A stretch of DNA of 64,000 nucleotides, from assembly GCA_963786195.1 (NCBI GenBank), contig CAWAYH010000012.1, positions 186,001-250,000 on the forward strand, read 5' to 3'. The notes beneath the pieces are model-generated. The model did no database searches. It saw nothing but the letters and a program-made list of their open reading frames with translations, and was not told where the DNA came from. Source of the DNA: CAWAYH01 sp963786195. Lineage in GTDB: Bacteria > Acidobacteriota > Vicinamibacteria > Vicinamibacterales > 2-12-FULL-66-21. Below are positions 1 through 10,428 of this stretch, piece after piece; the first letter of the stretch is position 1; the number at the start of each line of letters is the position of its first letter. A program made the position numbers and the translations under genes.

Positions 1-3000
1 GAGCGCTGGTGGCTGGGACCGACCGACGCCACCGCGGCGGCTCGGGTCGAGGCCATCGTCCGCAACGAGTTCGACGCGATGACGGCCGCGCTTGGCGAAG
101 TCGCCGGCGGCATCGCCCAGGATCGGGCGGCTGAACCGGGCCTGGCCGGCGGTCCGGACGCCGCGCGCGTCCTCTTCGACCTGGTCTCGAACGTTCGGTC
201 ACGCAGTCCCCACCCCGACGACATCGCGGTGACGGTGTATGACTACACCGGCGTCGCGCGCGCCTGGTCGGGCAGGCCTTCGGACATTCCCGGCGACCGC
301 ATCGTCGGCCCGCGCGACCTGTTCGTGATGCAGTCCGAGCTGGGGCTGCGGCTCATCCGCATCGAGCCGATCACCACCGGAGACGCCAGGCGGCTCGGCG
401 CGGTGGCGGTCGAGCACGTGCTCTCCCGCCTCGCGGCGGGCGCCGCCATCGCCCCCGCGAATTACAGCCTGCCGACGCCCATCGCGCCGGTGTCGCTTCG
501 GCTGCACTACGAGCGGAGCGGCCCCGACTCGCGCGACGGAGCGTTCCTGCTTCGAACGCCCGGCGGCGCGCCGCTGGTTGAAGCGTCCGTCGCCACCTCG
601 GACCTGCAGCAGACACGGGAACAGTGGCGCCGGACGATCGTGGCCGTCCTCGTGACGATCGTCGGCGTCACGGTTCTGCTGCTCATCGGCCCGGTGCTCG
701 ATCGCCGGATGCGGACGAGCGATCCGCGCACCGCCGCCTACCAGACGGCGATCACCTCCGGGTTTCTCCTCGTAGGGTCTGCAGCGGTGTGGGCGGGCGT
801 GGCGATCCCGGCCGGCGGCGTGCCGCGGATTCCAGTCAACATCGCATTCTGCGGCGTGACGCTGGCGGCGCTGGCGGCGCTGTGGGCGGGTCCTGTGACC
901 CGCTTGCGGCTGGCTTTTCGCTCCGCACGGCCGATGCCGCAGGAAGCGCGCGGCAGGTTCATCGCGATTCAACTGCTCGCCGGAGCCGTCGTCGCGGTCT
1001 GTATCATCCTGTTCACGGGCGTGCTCGAGTTCGTCGTCGATCCGGCCACGATCGATCTGCGTCACTTCTCGCTCTACCCGGGAAACGCCGCACGGATTGT
1101 GCTCATCGTCGGCATCCTGGCGCTGCACGTGGCCGCCCTCTGGATCGCCACGCTGATCCTCATCGCGTCCCGCGCGGCCTGGAATCTCCCTCGCGGGTGG
1201 ATCGGCGACCGCGTACTGCTCCTGATCCTCTGGGTCGTGCCGACCGGGGCGCTCGCGGCCGCCGCGCTCGCGCGCGGCTGGCAGGTCCCGGCGTCTGCCG
1301 TCCTGCTGTCGTCGACGGCCTGCGGGCTGGCGGCGCTGATGGCCACGCGTGTCGTGACCTGGTATCGGCATGCGACGGTCGCGGCGCGCATCTTTGCCCT
1401 GTTCCTGTCGTTCCTCGTCCCGGCGGTTCTCCTTTATCCCTCGCTCGACTACTTCGCCGAGCTCGCCACCCAACGGCTCATCACGACGCGATACGCCGTC
1501 GAAGCGCAGAATCATTCGCAGTCGCTGCAGGAACGGATGAGCGAAGCGCGCAAGGAAGTCGACGCGTTTCCGGGCCTGCCCGATCTCGTCAGCGACACGA
1601 GCGACGGCCAGCCGGTCCAGCCGAGCACGGGCCGCGCGTTCCTGGTGTGGAGTCAGACGGCGCTGGCGCGCGAACGCTTGACGTCCGCCGTGGAGCTCTA
1701 CGGGCGAAACGGCCAGCAGGTCAGCCGGTTTGCGCTCAACCTGCCGGAGTACACGGGCGGCGGCCCGCCGCCGCAGTCGGCGACCGGCTGCACGTGGGAC
1801 GTCTACGCCGAGCCGCTGCCCATCGGATCCGAACAGCGCAACGTACTGCACGCGGAACGCAGCATCTGCATCGGCGGAGCGAACGGCACGCCGCCCGAGG
1901 CAGTCGGCACAGTGATCCTTCACGTCGCGTCCGACTACCGGACCCTGCCATTCATCACGTCCCAGAGCCCGTACTTCGAGGTCTTTCGCCCGACGCAGCC
2001 CGGCGCGTCGACCGCGAACACGGCCGGGGGCGATGTCAGCGTCGTGATCTACGGCTGGGGTCTGCAGCCCGTGTACACGTCAGGCCTGTCGGCGTGGCCG
2101 ATCACCGATGCGCTCTTCCAGCGCATCTATGACCCGGCGCGCACGCCATTCTGGACGGCGATTCGGCAGGGCGGCGAGACGTATCGCGTCTACTTCTCGA
2201 ACGATCGCGCGCGCATCTACGCGCTCGGCTACACGATGCTGACGATCTTCGATCACCTCGTCCATCTGGCCGAGGTGACGACGCTGGCCGGCGCGGCGTT
2301 CATCGTCGTTCTGCTGGGCACCGCGCTGTTCACGCGGATCAGCCGCGAACGTCCCCGCGTCGGGCGCGCCCTGCTGCGCGAGATCCGCGCCAGCTTCTAT
2401 CGCAAGCTCTTTCTGGCGTTCGTGCTGGCGTCGATCATTCCGGTGCTGACGCTGGCGCTCGTCATCCGCACCTATTTCGCCGACCTGCTGCGCGATGACA
2501 TCCAGGCAGAGGCGGCGCGTACGGCCGCCGTCGCCCAACGCGTCATCGAAGAGTCGGATGCGCTCCTGCGCCGCGGCGCGGAAGGTGTGGGTCCGCTGAA
2601 CGACGACGTGATGGTCTGGATCAGCCAGGTCATCGATCAGGACGTGAACATCTTTGCCGGCCCGGAGCTGCGTCGCGACGAGCGAGCGCGATCTCTTCGC
2701 GTCCGGCCTGCTGCCGACGCGCACGCCGGATGACGTCTACCGCGCGATCGCGCTGCGAACGCCTGCCGAGCTTCGTCGACGAGGATCGATCTGGGCACGG
2801 TCCCGTACATGATCGCGGCCGCGCCGGTTCGCGCGGCGGGGCTCGAGCGCATCCTCACCGTGCCGCTCGCACGCCGGCAACGGGACATCGAGCGGGAGAT
2901 CGACGACCTCGATCGCGGCATCCACCTCGCGGCGCTGTTCTTCATTCTGCTCGGCGCCGCGATCGGGCTGTCGCTGGCCGAGCGCATCGCCGATCCGGTG

Positions 3001-3841
3001 CGCCGCCTGACGCGCGCCACGCGACGCATCGCCCGCGGCGACTTCGACGCGCGCATCGCGGTGCGATCCGCCGACGAGCTGCGGCGCCTCGTCGACGCGT
3101 TCAACAGCATGGCCGCGGAGCTCAAGGCGTCAGCGCGACCCAGCTCGAACGCACGCACCGGCTCGAAGCCTGGGCCGAGATGGCGCGGCAGGTCGCGCAC
3201 GAGATCAAGAACCCGCTGACGCCGATCCAGCTCTCGGCCGAGCACCTGCGTGCGCGTGCACGCCGATCGGGGCGAGCCACTGGGCCCGGTGCTCGAAGAG
3301 CTGCGTCGACGTCGATCCTCGGGCAGGTCCGGCTCGCTCCGGCAGATCGCCGCCGAGTTCTCGAGCTTCGCGTCCTCGCCGACGCGCCAGGCGCGCGCCG
3401 GTGGACGTCGCCGGAGCTCGTGGCCGAAGTCGATCGATCCCTATCGCACGGGCCTTGCCGGCCGCATCGACGATTCGAAAATCGCGTGCAGCCGCCTCTG
3501 CCGCGCGTGTCTCGTCGACCGCACGCCTGATCACCCGCGCGCTCGCCAACATCGTCGAGAACGCGCTCCACGCGATGCCCGGCCCGGGCCAGCTCTCGAT
3601 CGATGCGCTCGCCGAGGCGACGGCGTTCGTCACCGTCGTGATCCGGGACACGGGCGTCGGCATGGATGCAGGAGGCGCTCGCGCGCGTCTTCGAGCCCTA
3701 CTTCTCGACGAAGACGACCGGGACCGGACTCGGGCTTCCCATCGCCCGGAGGAACGTCGAGTCGAGCGGAGGCACGATCGAGGTGGACAGCGAGAAGGGC
3801 GCGGGACGACGGTGCGGGTGCGGTTGCCGGTGGCCGAGTAG
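1..3841 (+). CDS. NtrY-like membrane sensor histidine kinase (5' partial, frameshifted)
   Basis: The frame is open from base 1, so the N-terminus lies outside the window. The first 2.6 kb reads cleanly: an extracytoplasmic region, a block of about seven or eight hydrophobic helices (about 640-1450), a second periplasmic loop and two more helices (about 2280-2480). From about 2670 on, the protein must be followed through several frames. A HAMP domain lies at 2929-3110. The phospho-acceptor box follows at 3178-3247 (MARQVAHEIKNPLTPIQL). The ATPase N box is near 3541-3577 (ANIVENALHAM), then DTGVGM near 3650 and GTGLGLPIARR at 3721-3753, and a stop at 3841. The order matches NtrY-type kinases, which phosphorylate an NtrX-like regulator; none is visible downstream. 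The breaks look like single-base insertions, for example near 3300, 3320 and 3345. Family assignment is confident; the signal sensed is unknown. Confidence 0.85.
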
Positions 3842-3951
3842 CGGAGGGGGCGGAGGGAGCGGAGGAGCAGAGGACGACAAGAGTCAGCCGGAGGCGCGGA
3901 GGAAACGGGCAGACGCGGAGTCTGCACGGAGGCGCGGAGGCAGAATCTGCT
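3840..3951 (+). repeat. purine-rich CGGAGG-type repeat, left side of GxxExxY cassette
   Basis: Just after the kinase stop the plus strand becomes a run of GGAG-rich units such as GGAGGGAGCGGAGGAGCAGA, then GGAGGCGCGGAGG twice (about 3892 and 3938) with ACGCGGAGTCTGCACGGAGG between them. No reading frame explains it. The reverse complement of the same ACGGAGGCACGGAG theme occurs beyond the next gene at 4532-4556, so that gene sits between inverted copies. The rest of 3842-4055 contains no gene I can support. Confidence 0.6.
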
Positions 3952-4055
3952 ACGGGAATTCGGACCCGCATGACTGCAGTTCTTGCAATCGCATCGAACA
4001 TTTCGGCGGCTGCGTTGGACTCTTCAGACGGCGCGCGCGTTGCACTCTACGGAGC

Positions 4056-4526
4056 ATGCGCGACAATCCTTCCGGACTGAATCCCATGACCAGCAACGTG
4101 ATTGGCTGCGGCATCGTCGTGCATCGGCACTTCGGTCCCGGGCTCATGGAGTCTGTGTACAAACCATGCTTCGTGATTGAACTAGGGCTGCAGGACTGCA
4201 GGTCGAAGTCGCACCGACAGGTCACCATGGAATTACCGCGGAATCACTGCCGAGCCGATCATGATCGTCGACAGGCGCGGTGCTGGTCGAGGTGAAAGCC
4301 GTCGAGTCGCTGGCGCCGGTGCACTCGGCGCAAGTGATCACCTACCTGAAGCTGACCGGCTGCCCGGTAGGTCTGCTGTATCAACTTCAACGTTCCTGTG
4401 CTGAAAAAGGGCGTGCGCCGACTGCTGAATTCGGAGAAGAGCGAGAGTCTCGTCCAGTGGCGGGTGGCGAGAGACCGAAGCCGAGTGGAGAGAGACCGAA
4501 GCCGAGTGAGAGAGACCCTAGATTAG
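4056..4526 (+). CDS. GxxExxY family protein (frameshifted)
   Basis: The reconstructed product starts at ATG 4056 (or 4086) and carries the family-defining motif in GPGLMESVYKPCF (G-L-M-E-S-V-Y). After a frame change near 4200-4280 it continues with VLVEVKAVESLAPVHSAQ and VITYLKLTGCPVGLLINFN, then VPVLKKGVRRLLNSEK, ending at TAG 4524-4526. These are the conserved core and C-terminus of GxxExxY proteins, about 120-130 residues, whose E-V-K-A-V core resembles the PD-(D/E)xK nuclease fold. The biochemical function is not established. At least two indels separate the segments. The tail carries a short tandem GAGAGACCGAAGCCGAGTG duplication (about 4470-4510). The gene is isolated and lies between inverted purine-rich repeats, which suggests a separately spread cassette. 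Confidence 0.75.
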
Positions 4527-4529
4527 TTA

Positions 4530-4560
4530 CTCCGTCGTCTCCGTGCCTCCGTGTTGAGAT
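4530..4560 (-). repeat. inverted copy of the CGGAGG-type repeat, right side of cassette
   Basis: On the minus strand this reads AACACGGAGGCACGGAGAC followed by GACGGAG. It is the same theme as the direct copies at 3892-3950 but in opposite orientation. It lies between the stop of the GxxExxY gene and the 3' end of pssA on the other strand. Confidence 0.55.
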
Positions 4561-4591
4561 CTTTCTCCGCTGGCCACTCCGTACGCCTCCG

Positions 4592-5363
4592 TCAGCCTCC
4601 CCCCGGCGCTCTGAAGCGGGTCGTACGCACAGCCCGATGAACGCCGAAGACGAGATACGCGTAGGACAGCACGACGAGCGCGATGCGCGGGTGCGTGGCG
4701 ATCAGGGCGAGCGCGACGGCGGCGAGGAAGAGTGCCGAGGTACGAGCGCCGCCAGCCCATGTCGATCGCCTTGACGCTGCGGAAGCGGAATCGTGCTGAC
4801 CATGAGGAACGCCGGCACGAGCACCATCGCGAGCGCCGGGGAGCGCCGTCCCGCGGTCGTCGCAGCCCGTACGGGATACAGGTAGACGGTCGACGCGATG
4901 ACCGCAGGCGGCGGCGGAGGCTCGGCATGCCGACGAAGTACCGCTTGTCCGTCGGCGTGTCCGTCTGGATGTTGAAGCGCGCGAGGCGCATGGCGGCGGC
5001 CGTCACGTAGATGAACGCCGGCGGCCCACCCGAGCCGCTTGAGCGGCCACAGTCCCCACGTGAACGCGAGGATCGCCGGCGCGAGGCCGAACGACACGAC
5101 ATCGGCCAGCGAGTCGAGCTCGCACGCCGAACGCGGTGGACGAGTTGGTCAGCCGCGCGAAGAAGCCGTCGAGCGTGTCGAGCACCATCGCGATCCCGAT
5201 GAAGAGCGCGGCGGTGTCGAAGTCCTGCTGGGTCGAATAGACCACGCACGCGTACCCGCAGAACAGGTTGGCGACGGTGAAGAGCGACGGCAGCAGGTAG
5301 ACGCCGCGCTTGAAGTGACGGCCGATCGCCCCGGCGGCGGCGGAGCGGCAGATTATCGAGCAC
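4592..5363 (-). CDS. pssA: CDP-diacylglycerol-serine O-phosphatidyltransferase (frameshifted)
   Basis: This integral membrane enzyme condenses CDP-diacylglycerol with L-serine to form phosphatidylserine. The complete CDP-alcohol phosphatidyltransferase signature D-G-x2-A-R-x8-G-x3-D-x3-D is readable as LDTLDGFFARL, NSSTAFGVELD and SLADVVSFG near 5070-5190, crossing one frame change. The N-terminal FKRGVYLLPSLFTVANLFCG and the later MRLARFNIQTDTPTDKRYF and FVGMPSPPA segments are typical of bacterial PssA, and hydrophobic helices follow to a stop at 4592. Several indels break the frame. The start is uncertain: a GTG at 5363 overlapping the end of psd gives an arginine-rich leader but needs one frame correction. 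psd lies immediately upstream, so the pair forms a phosphatidylethanolamine operon. Confidence 0.85.
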
Positions 5364-5996
5364 TGGCAGTCCCCAGCATCGCCAGCACGGTTTCGCCGGC
5401 CGATCACCCGTTGCCCGACGGCGACCTGGACGTCCGCTGTCGTCGGCAGGAACACGTCCATCCGCGAGCCGAACTTCATGAGGCCGATGCGCTGGCCCCG
5501 CGCCAGCTGCTCTCCCTCGTCGGACGCGACAGACGATCCGGCGCGCCAGGATGCCGACGACCTGCCGGAAGACGATCGTGCTGCCGTCGGCATCGACCCA
5601 GATTTCGTTCAACTCGTTGTCGTTCGACGCCTCTCGTCGTACGCCGGAAGGAAGCGGCCCGGGCGGTAGTCGATGCGCGTGATGCGTCCCGCCACCGGCG
5701 TGCGGTTGATGTGGACGTCGATGCGGCGACAGGAAGATGGTGACCTGCTTCCATGGCCCTGGCGGCGCCCAGCGTTCGTCGGCGGCGCCGGCAATCATGA
5801 CGCGCCCGTCGGCCGGCGACACGACGAGCCCGGGTCGTGGGGGACGCTGCGGTCCGGATCGCGGAAGAAATAGGCGAAGAAGCCACCGAGCGAGCGCGAA
5901 CGACGCCGCCCAGCCGTGCCGTCGCGGCGCGCAAGCCCGGCGGCCGGCACCAAGCGCGGCGGCGATGAACGGGACACCGGCACGATCGATTCTCAT
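5353..5996 (-). CDS. psd: phosphatidylserine decarboxylase, short form (frameshifted)
   Basis: The enzyme decarboxylates phosphatidylserine to phosphatidylethanolamine using a pyruvoyl group made by self-cleavage. The reconstructed product, about 213 residues, starts at ATG 5996. It reads FFAYFFRDPDR, then LVVSPADGRVMIAG, VTIFLSPIDVHINRTPVAGR, NELNEIWVDADGSTIVFRQV and GLMKFGSRMDVFLP, and stops at TAA 5353-5355. The FGS of MKFGSRMDVF is the cleavage site, with the serine becoming pyruvoyl, as in short archaeal-type Psd proenzymes; SPADG and HINR are the other family landmarks. The gene runs directly into pssA, so synthesis and decarboxylation of phosphatidylserine are transcriptionally coupled. 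At least four indels interrupt the frame; no catalytic landmark is lost. Confidence 0.85.
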
Positions 5997-6159
5997 TCGG
6001 CTGATGTCCGCAGAAAACGACAAAGGGCCAGGAACCGGCGCAGGACCCATCGCGGCCGGCTGCGCCCGGTTGCTGGCCCGTGAAGATGCCGACAGCGCGA
6101 TGCGCGCGTCGGAGCTCGCGCGCCGCGGGCGCGGCGGCCGCTGGGCACGCTGTGCTGCG

Positions 6160-6366
6160 CGCAGGATCGTCTCCATCTGATCCTTCAGCTGGAGCTTGCG
6201 CTTCTTCAGCGTCGACTTCTTCAATTTGTTCGGGTTCGGACAGGTAATGGCGGGTGGCCAGACTGTGTATCTTTTCGTCGAGGTCGTGGTGCTGGGTGGC
6301 GAGTTGGCGGAACTCCTCGTCGGTCTGCAGCAGTTTGCGCTTCAGCTCTTCGAAGTCTGTCGGCAT
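6160..6366 (-). CDS. YdcH/DUF465 family small coiled-coil protein (frameshifted)
   Basis: The start is ATG 6366, preceded by the strong Shine-Dalgarno AAAGGAGG. The product reads MPTDFEELKRKLLQTDEEF, then RQLATQHHDLDEKIHSLATR and HYLSEPEQIEEV. After one frame change near 6225 it continues TLKKRKLQLKDQMETILR. The short charged helical hairpin ending in LKKxKLxLKDxM is typical of YdcH/SlyX-like DUF465 proteins of 65-80 residues, which have no assigned function. The exact 3' end cannot be fixed because the stop is hidden by the indel. The gene lies between rimI and psd in the same orientation. Confidence 0.75.
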
Positions 6367-6446
6367 CTCCGCCTCCTTTGAAGAAGTGACGACATACTCG
6401 CTCGCAGACATTCATAACGGCAAGGTAACACAAGACTCCCGTGCCT

Positions 6447-6944
6447 TCAAGACGCTGTTGGCGAGTTCTCCCGCGTCGAGGTCTCTTCGCGATCGCCCGC
6501 CACAGAATGAGCGCATCTTCGTCCGGCTGGGTGTAGTAACCGGGCCGCACGCCGGCCCGCTCGAACCCCAGCGCTTCATAGAGGCGCTGCGCGGCGACGT
6601 TGGAGCGCCGGACTTCCAGCGTCGCCCGCGTGACGCCCTCGCCGGCGCCGCGTCGCCAGGACGTGCTGCATCAGCGCGAGTCGCGAGCCCCTGGCGCCTC
6701 CGCCGGTCGACCACCGCGATGGTGTTGATGTGCAGTTCGTCGACGACGATCCAGCAGGCGCAGAACGCGGCGACGCGCTGCGTCCGGGCAGACGGAGGAC
6801 GTAGACGCGCGCGAACGTCGATCTGCGCGAGCTCGCGCGCGAGCATCTCGCGCGTCCACGGGTTCGTGAACGACGCGGCTTCGAGCGCCGCGACCGCGTC
6901 GAGATCGTCGTCGTCCTGACTCGCACGCTCGATGCGTCATCATG
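6447..6944 (-). CDS. rimI: ribosomal-protein-alanine N-acetyltransferase, GNAT family (frameshifted)
   Basis: RimI-type enzymes transfer acetyl from acetyl-CoA to the N-terminal alanine of ribosomal protein S18. The reconstructed product begins at about 6944, overlapping the tsaB stop. It reads LDAVAALEAASFTNPWTREM, then WIVVDELHINTIAVVDRRRR, QGLATRLMQHVLA and, after another frame change, RPGYYTQPDEDALILWRAIA. The R-R-x-G-L-A segment is the acetyl-CoA pyrophosphate loop and GYYTQPDEDALIL is the characteristic RimI C-terminal strand. Adjacency to tsaB is the usual tsaB-rimI arrangement. Frame changes near 6690, 6620 and 6540 obscure the middle; the C-terminus at about 6447 is approximate. Confidence 0.8.
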
Positions 6945-7679
6945 CGCTCGCATCCACGATCATTCCGTGCTCCGCGTGCAGCGCTTCGAGGCGCGCCAGC
7001 TCCGCGTCCGGCCGTCGAATGTAGATCGGCACGACGGCGTGCGGGTGGCACGGCGCGCTCCGGATACTCCGCGCGCGATCAGCCCGATGATGCCGGCCAG
7101 AGGCGGAGTCGCCAGCGATCAGCGCGCGCGCTGCCGAGACGCCGGCCCGATGATCTCCGCGTAGCGAACGGCGCCGTCGCCCGACGAACCGGAGCGACCG
7201 CCCTGCAGTCGATGCGCCTTCCACGCGTCGAGCGTCGTGTCAGGCGACAGCGACGATCGGTTCGCTGAGGTCGTCTCGCCGCGCGGCGTCGTAGAGGGCC
7301 GCAAACACCTGGCCACGCTGCGCATCCATCCAGACGCGCGACCGGTCGATCGCCGTCTGCGCCCGCCCGCGCCAGCGCGTCGAGCGCGGAAACCGGCACG
7401 ATCTGCAGGCTCTGTCGCCGATCGCAAGTCCCTGCATCGCCGCGATCCCGACTCGCAGGCCGGTGAACGAGCCCGGCCCCGCGGCGACGGCGAGCAGATC
7501 GACGTCGTCGAGCGGCGACGCCTGCCGCCTCGAGGCGTCCGATCAGGTCGCGCCGGCAGCCGCTCGCCGTGCGTCAGCATCCGGATCGCCGATCAGCTCG
7601 GCGACGCACGCGGCCGTCGTGACGACCGCCGACGCTTCCAGCGCGTGTCGTCGTATCAAGGGCGCAGAGCACCAGGCAC
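6940..7679 (-). CDS. tsaB: tRNA threonylcarbamoyladenosine biosynthesis protein TsaB (frameshifted)
   Basis: TsaB is the non-catalytic partner of TsaD in the complex that makes t6A37 in ANN-decoding tRNAs. The reconstructed protein has the ASKHA-fold N-terminus ALDTTTRAGSV and the landmark THGERLP-DLIGRLEAAGV. The defining GPGSFTGLRVGIAAMQGLAI then spans about 7400-7475 across an indel, followed by SALDALARAG and VWMDAQRGQVFAALYD. The C-terminus is IYIRRPDAELARLE with a stop at 6940-6942. GPGSFTGLRVG alone identifies the family. The stop overlaps the rimI start. The start is probably GTG 7679, next to the divergent mutS promoter. Four or more single-base indels break the frame. Confidence 0.85.
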
Positions 7680-7700
7680 GGATCAATGAATCCGCCCCAA

Positions 7701-7729
7701 TTCCCGAGCTCGAATCTCGATGTTATACT
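7701..7729 (+). promoter_or_regulatory. candidate mutS promoter
   Basis: TATACT at 7724-7729 is a near-consensus -10 hexamer in the gap between divergent tsaB and mutS. The position 17 bases upstream (7701-7706, TTCCCG) is a poor -35. A transcript from here would start about 40 bases before ATG 7773. Confidence 0.45.
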
Positions 7730-7772
7730 CGCCTACCGGCTTCACTGCCAGCCTGTCTCGGCCAAGCCGACA

Positions 7773-10428
7773 ATGGCCTCCCCCGTTCTCGGCAGAGCCT
7801 GCCGGCGCCACGCCCGCGATGCGGCAGTACTTCGACGCCAAGCGGCAGTACCGCGACGCGATTGTGTTCTTCCGCATGGGGGACTTCTACGAGATGTTCT
7901 ACGAGGACGCGCTGACGGCGGCGCGTGCGCTGGAGCTGACGCTCACGTCGCGGTCGAAGGATACCGAGCGGCGGCGCCATCCCGATGTGCGGCGTCCCCC
8001 ATCACGCCGGCCGACGGCTACATCGCGCGCCTCGTGAAGAAGGGATTCCGCGTCGCCGTCTGCGAGCAGATGGAGGACCCGCGGAAGGCCAAGGGCCTCG
8101 TGCGCCGCGAGGTCGTCCGGGTCGTGTCTCCCGGAACGCTGACCGATGCCGGCTATCTCGACGCTCGGGAGCCGGCCTTCCTCATGGCGATTGCCCCGGC
8201 CGAACCGGGCGCCGGATACGGCGTGGCGCTGCTCGACCTCTCCACCGGCGAGTTCACGACAGCCGAGTATGCCGGGACCGACGGACGTCAGGCACTTGCC
8301 GACGAGCTGGCCATCCTGCGCCCGCGCGAAATCGTCGTGCCGGCAGGCGTCGACGACGTGCCGCGGCTGATCGGGACCTGCGCGCTCGACGCGCGCGTAA
8401 CGCCGGCTGACGCCTGGACGTTCGACGTCGAATCGGCGCGCCGCACGCTGCTCGATCAGCTGCGCGCGCAGAGCCTGCAGGGATTCGGTCTCGAAGCGCA
8501 CGACCGCCGCGGTCGCGCGGCCGGCGCGCTCGTGCAGTACCTGCGCGATACGCAGAAGGTCGATCTCGCGCACGTCCGCGAGGTCGCGTTCCGCGCCGGC
8601 GCCGATTGCCTGCTGATCGATCCGACGACGCTCCGGAACCTCGAAGTGATCGACGCGGCGGACGGCGGCGTACCGGGATCGCTGCTGCACGAGATCGATC
8701 GCACGATCACGCCGATGGGCGGGCGGCTGCTGCGTGCGTGGCTGCTGCGGCCGCTGCTGTCGCTCGAGCGCATTCAGGATCGCCTCGACGCCGTCGAGGA
8801 TTTCGCGTTCCGGTCGCACCGAGCGCGCGAAGCTGCGTGACACGTTCAAGATCGTCCACGACATCGAACGGCTCGTGGCGCGTGCGGCGCTCGGCACCGC
8901 AGGCCCGCGCGATCTCGTGGCGCTCCGCCAGTCGCTTGCCGTCGTGCCGCGCGTACGGCTGCTGCCTCGACGATTTGCAGGCGCCGCTCGTCCGGAGCCT
9001 CGTTGCCGGAGCTCGACGACCTGGCCGACCTCCGCAACGAGCTCGACCGCACGCTCGTGGACGAGCCGCCGGCGTTCGCACGCGATGGCGGCGCGATTCG
9101 GGACGGCGTCGATCCCGAGCTCGACGAGCTCCGCACTATCAGCCGGTCCGGCAAGCAGCAGATCGCGGCGATGGAGGAGGCCGAGCGCGAGCCGCACCGG
9201 GATTGCGTCCCTGAAGATCCGGTACAACCGCGTGTTCGGTTACTACATCGAGGTCTCGAAGTCGAACCTGGCCAGCGTGCCGTCCGACTATCACCGTAAG
9301 CAGACGATCGCCGGCGGCGAGCGTTACATCACTCCCGGGCTCAAGGACTACGAAGAGAAGGTCCTCGGCGCCGACGAGCGGATCCTCGAGCGCGAGATGG
9401 CGATCTTCGAGCAGCTGCGCGCGCGCGTGGCGGCCGAGGCGCCGCGGATCCAGGACACCGCGCGCGGCCTCGCGGCGCTCGACGTGCTCGCCGCGCTCGC
9501 CGAAGCCGGCGACGGCTCAGAACTACACCAAGCCGCTGATGCACGCCGGCGACGAGCTCGTCGCCACCGACGCGCGCCACCCGGTCGTCGAGCGGCACGT
9601 GGCCGACGCGTTCGTGCCGAACGACGTGACGCTCGATGCGGCCTCGCATCAGCTGATCGTGCTCACGGGCCGAACATGGGCGGCAAGTCCACGTATCTTC
9701 GGCAGGCCGCGCTGCTCTGCCTGATGGCGCAGGCCGGATCGTTCGTCCCCGCGCGCAGCGCGAAGCTGCCGATCGTCGATCGCCTGTTCGCACGCGTCGG
9801 CGCCTCCGACAACATCGCGCGCGGCCAGTCCACCTTCATGGTCGAGATGCAGGAGACGGCCAACATCCTGCACAGCGCGACGGCGCGCAGCCTCGTGATC
9901 CTCGACGAGATCGGCCGCGGCACGGCGACCTTCGACGGCCTGAGCCTCGCGTGGGCGGTCGCCGAGCACCTGGCGTCCGAATGCGCGCGCCGCGCCCGAA
10001 GACGATCTTCGCCACGCACTATCACGAGCTGACCGATCTCGCGGACGCACTCCCCGGCGTCGCCAACTTCCACGTCGTCGTCCGCGAGTGGAAGGACGAC
10101 ATCGTCTTTCTCCGCAAGGTCGTGCCCGGCCGATCGGATCGCAGCTACGGCATCCAGGTGGCCAGACTCGCGGGACTGCCGCCCAGTGTCGTCGCCAGAG
10201 CACGGGAGATCCTCGAATGGGCTCGAGCGCGACGAGCTCTCGCGAGGCGGCAAGCCGTCGCTCAGCGCTTCGGGGACGGACGTCAATCGTCAGCTGGGGT
10301 TGTTCCAGGCCGCACCATCCGAAGAGGATCGGATCCGGCTCCGCCTCAAGGGGCTCGACATCGACAACCTCACGCCCTTGCAGGCGCTGTCGCTCCTCGC
10401 GGAGCTCAAGCGCGAGGCCGACGGATGA
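7773..10428 (+). CDS. mutS: DNA mismatch repair ATPase MutS (frameshifted)
   Basis: MutS binds mismatches and, with ATP, recruits MutL. The reconstructed length is about 885 residues, normal for the family. The mismatch-reading motif is in FFRMGDFYEMFYEDA (7868-7912). Next come GVPHHA and ARLVKKGFRVAVCEQMEDP (connector and lever). The clamp/core reads RYNRVFGYYIEVSKSNLASV (9222-9281). The ATPase has Walker A GPNMGGKSTYLRQAALL (about 9670-9715), Walker B LVILDEIGRGTATFDGLS (9895-9948) and ATHYHELTDLAD (about 10012-10050). The C-terminus RLKGLDIDNLTPLQALSLLA ends at TGA 10428. Frame changes occur near 7965, 8020, 8830, 8970, 9190, 9520, 9670, 9990 and 10200. Since all functional motifs survive, I attribute these to sequence errors. 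ATG 7773 is the likely start. The stop overlaps the next start as ATGA. Confidence 0.9.

Noticed and set aside
199..1923. Long open frame of 574 codons on the minus strand opposite the sensor kinase
   Set aside because: It is Arg/Asp-rich and lacks any fold-like pattern, a typical antisense shadow in GC-rich DNA. The plus strand encodes clear membrane helices.
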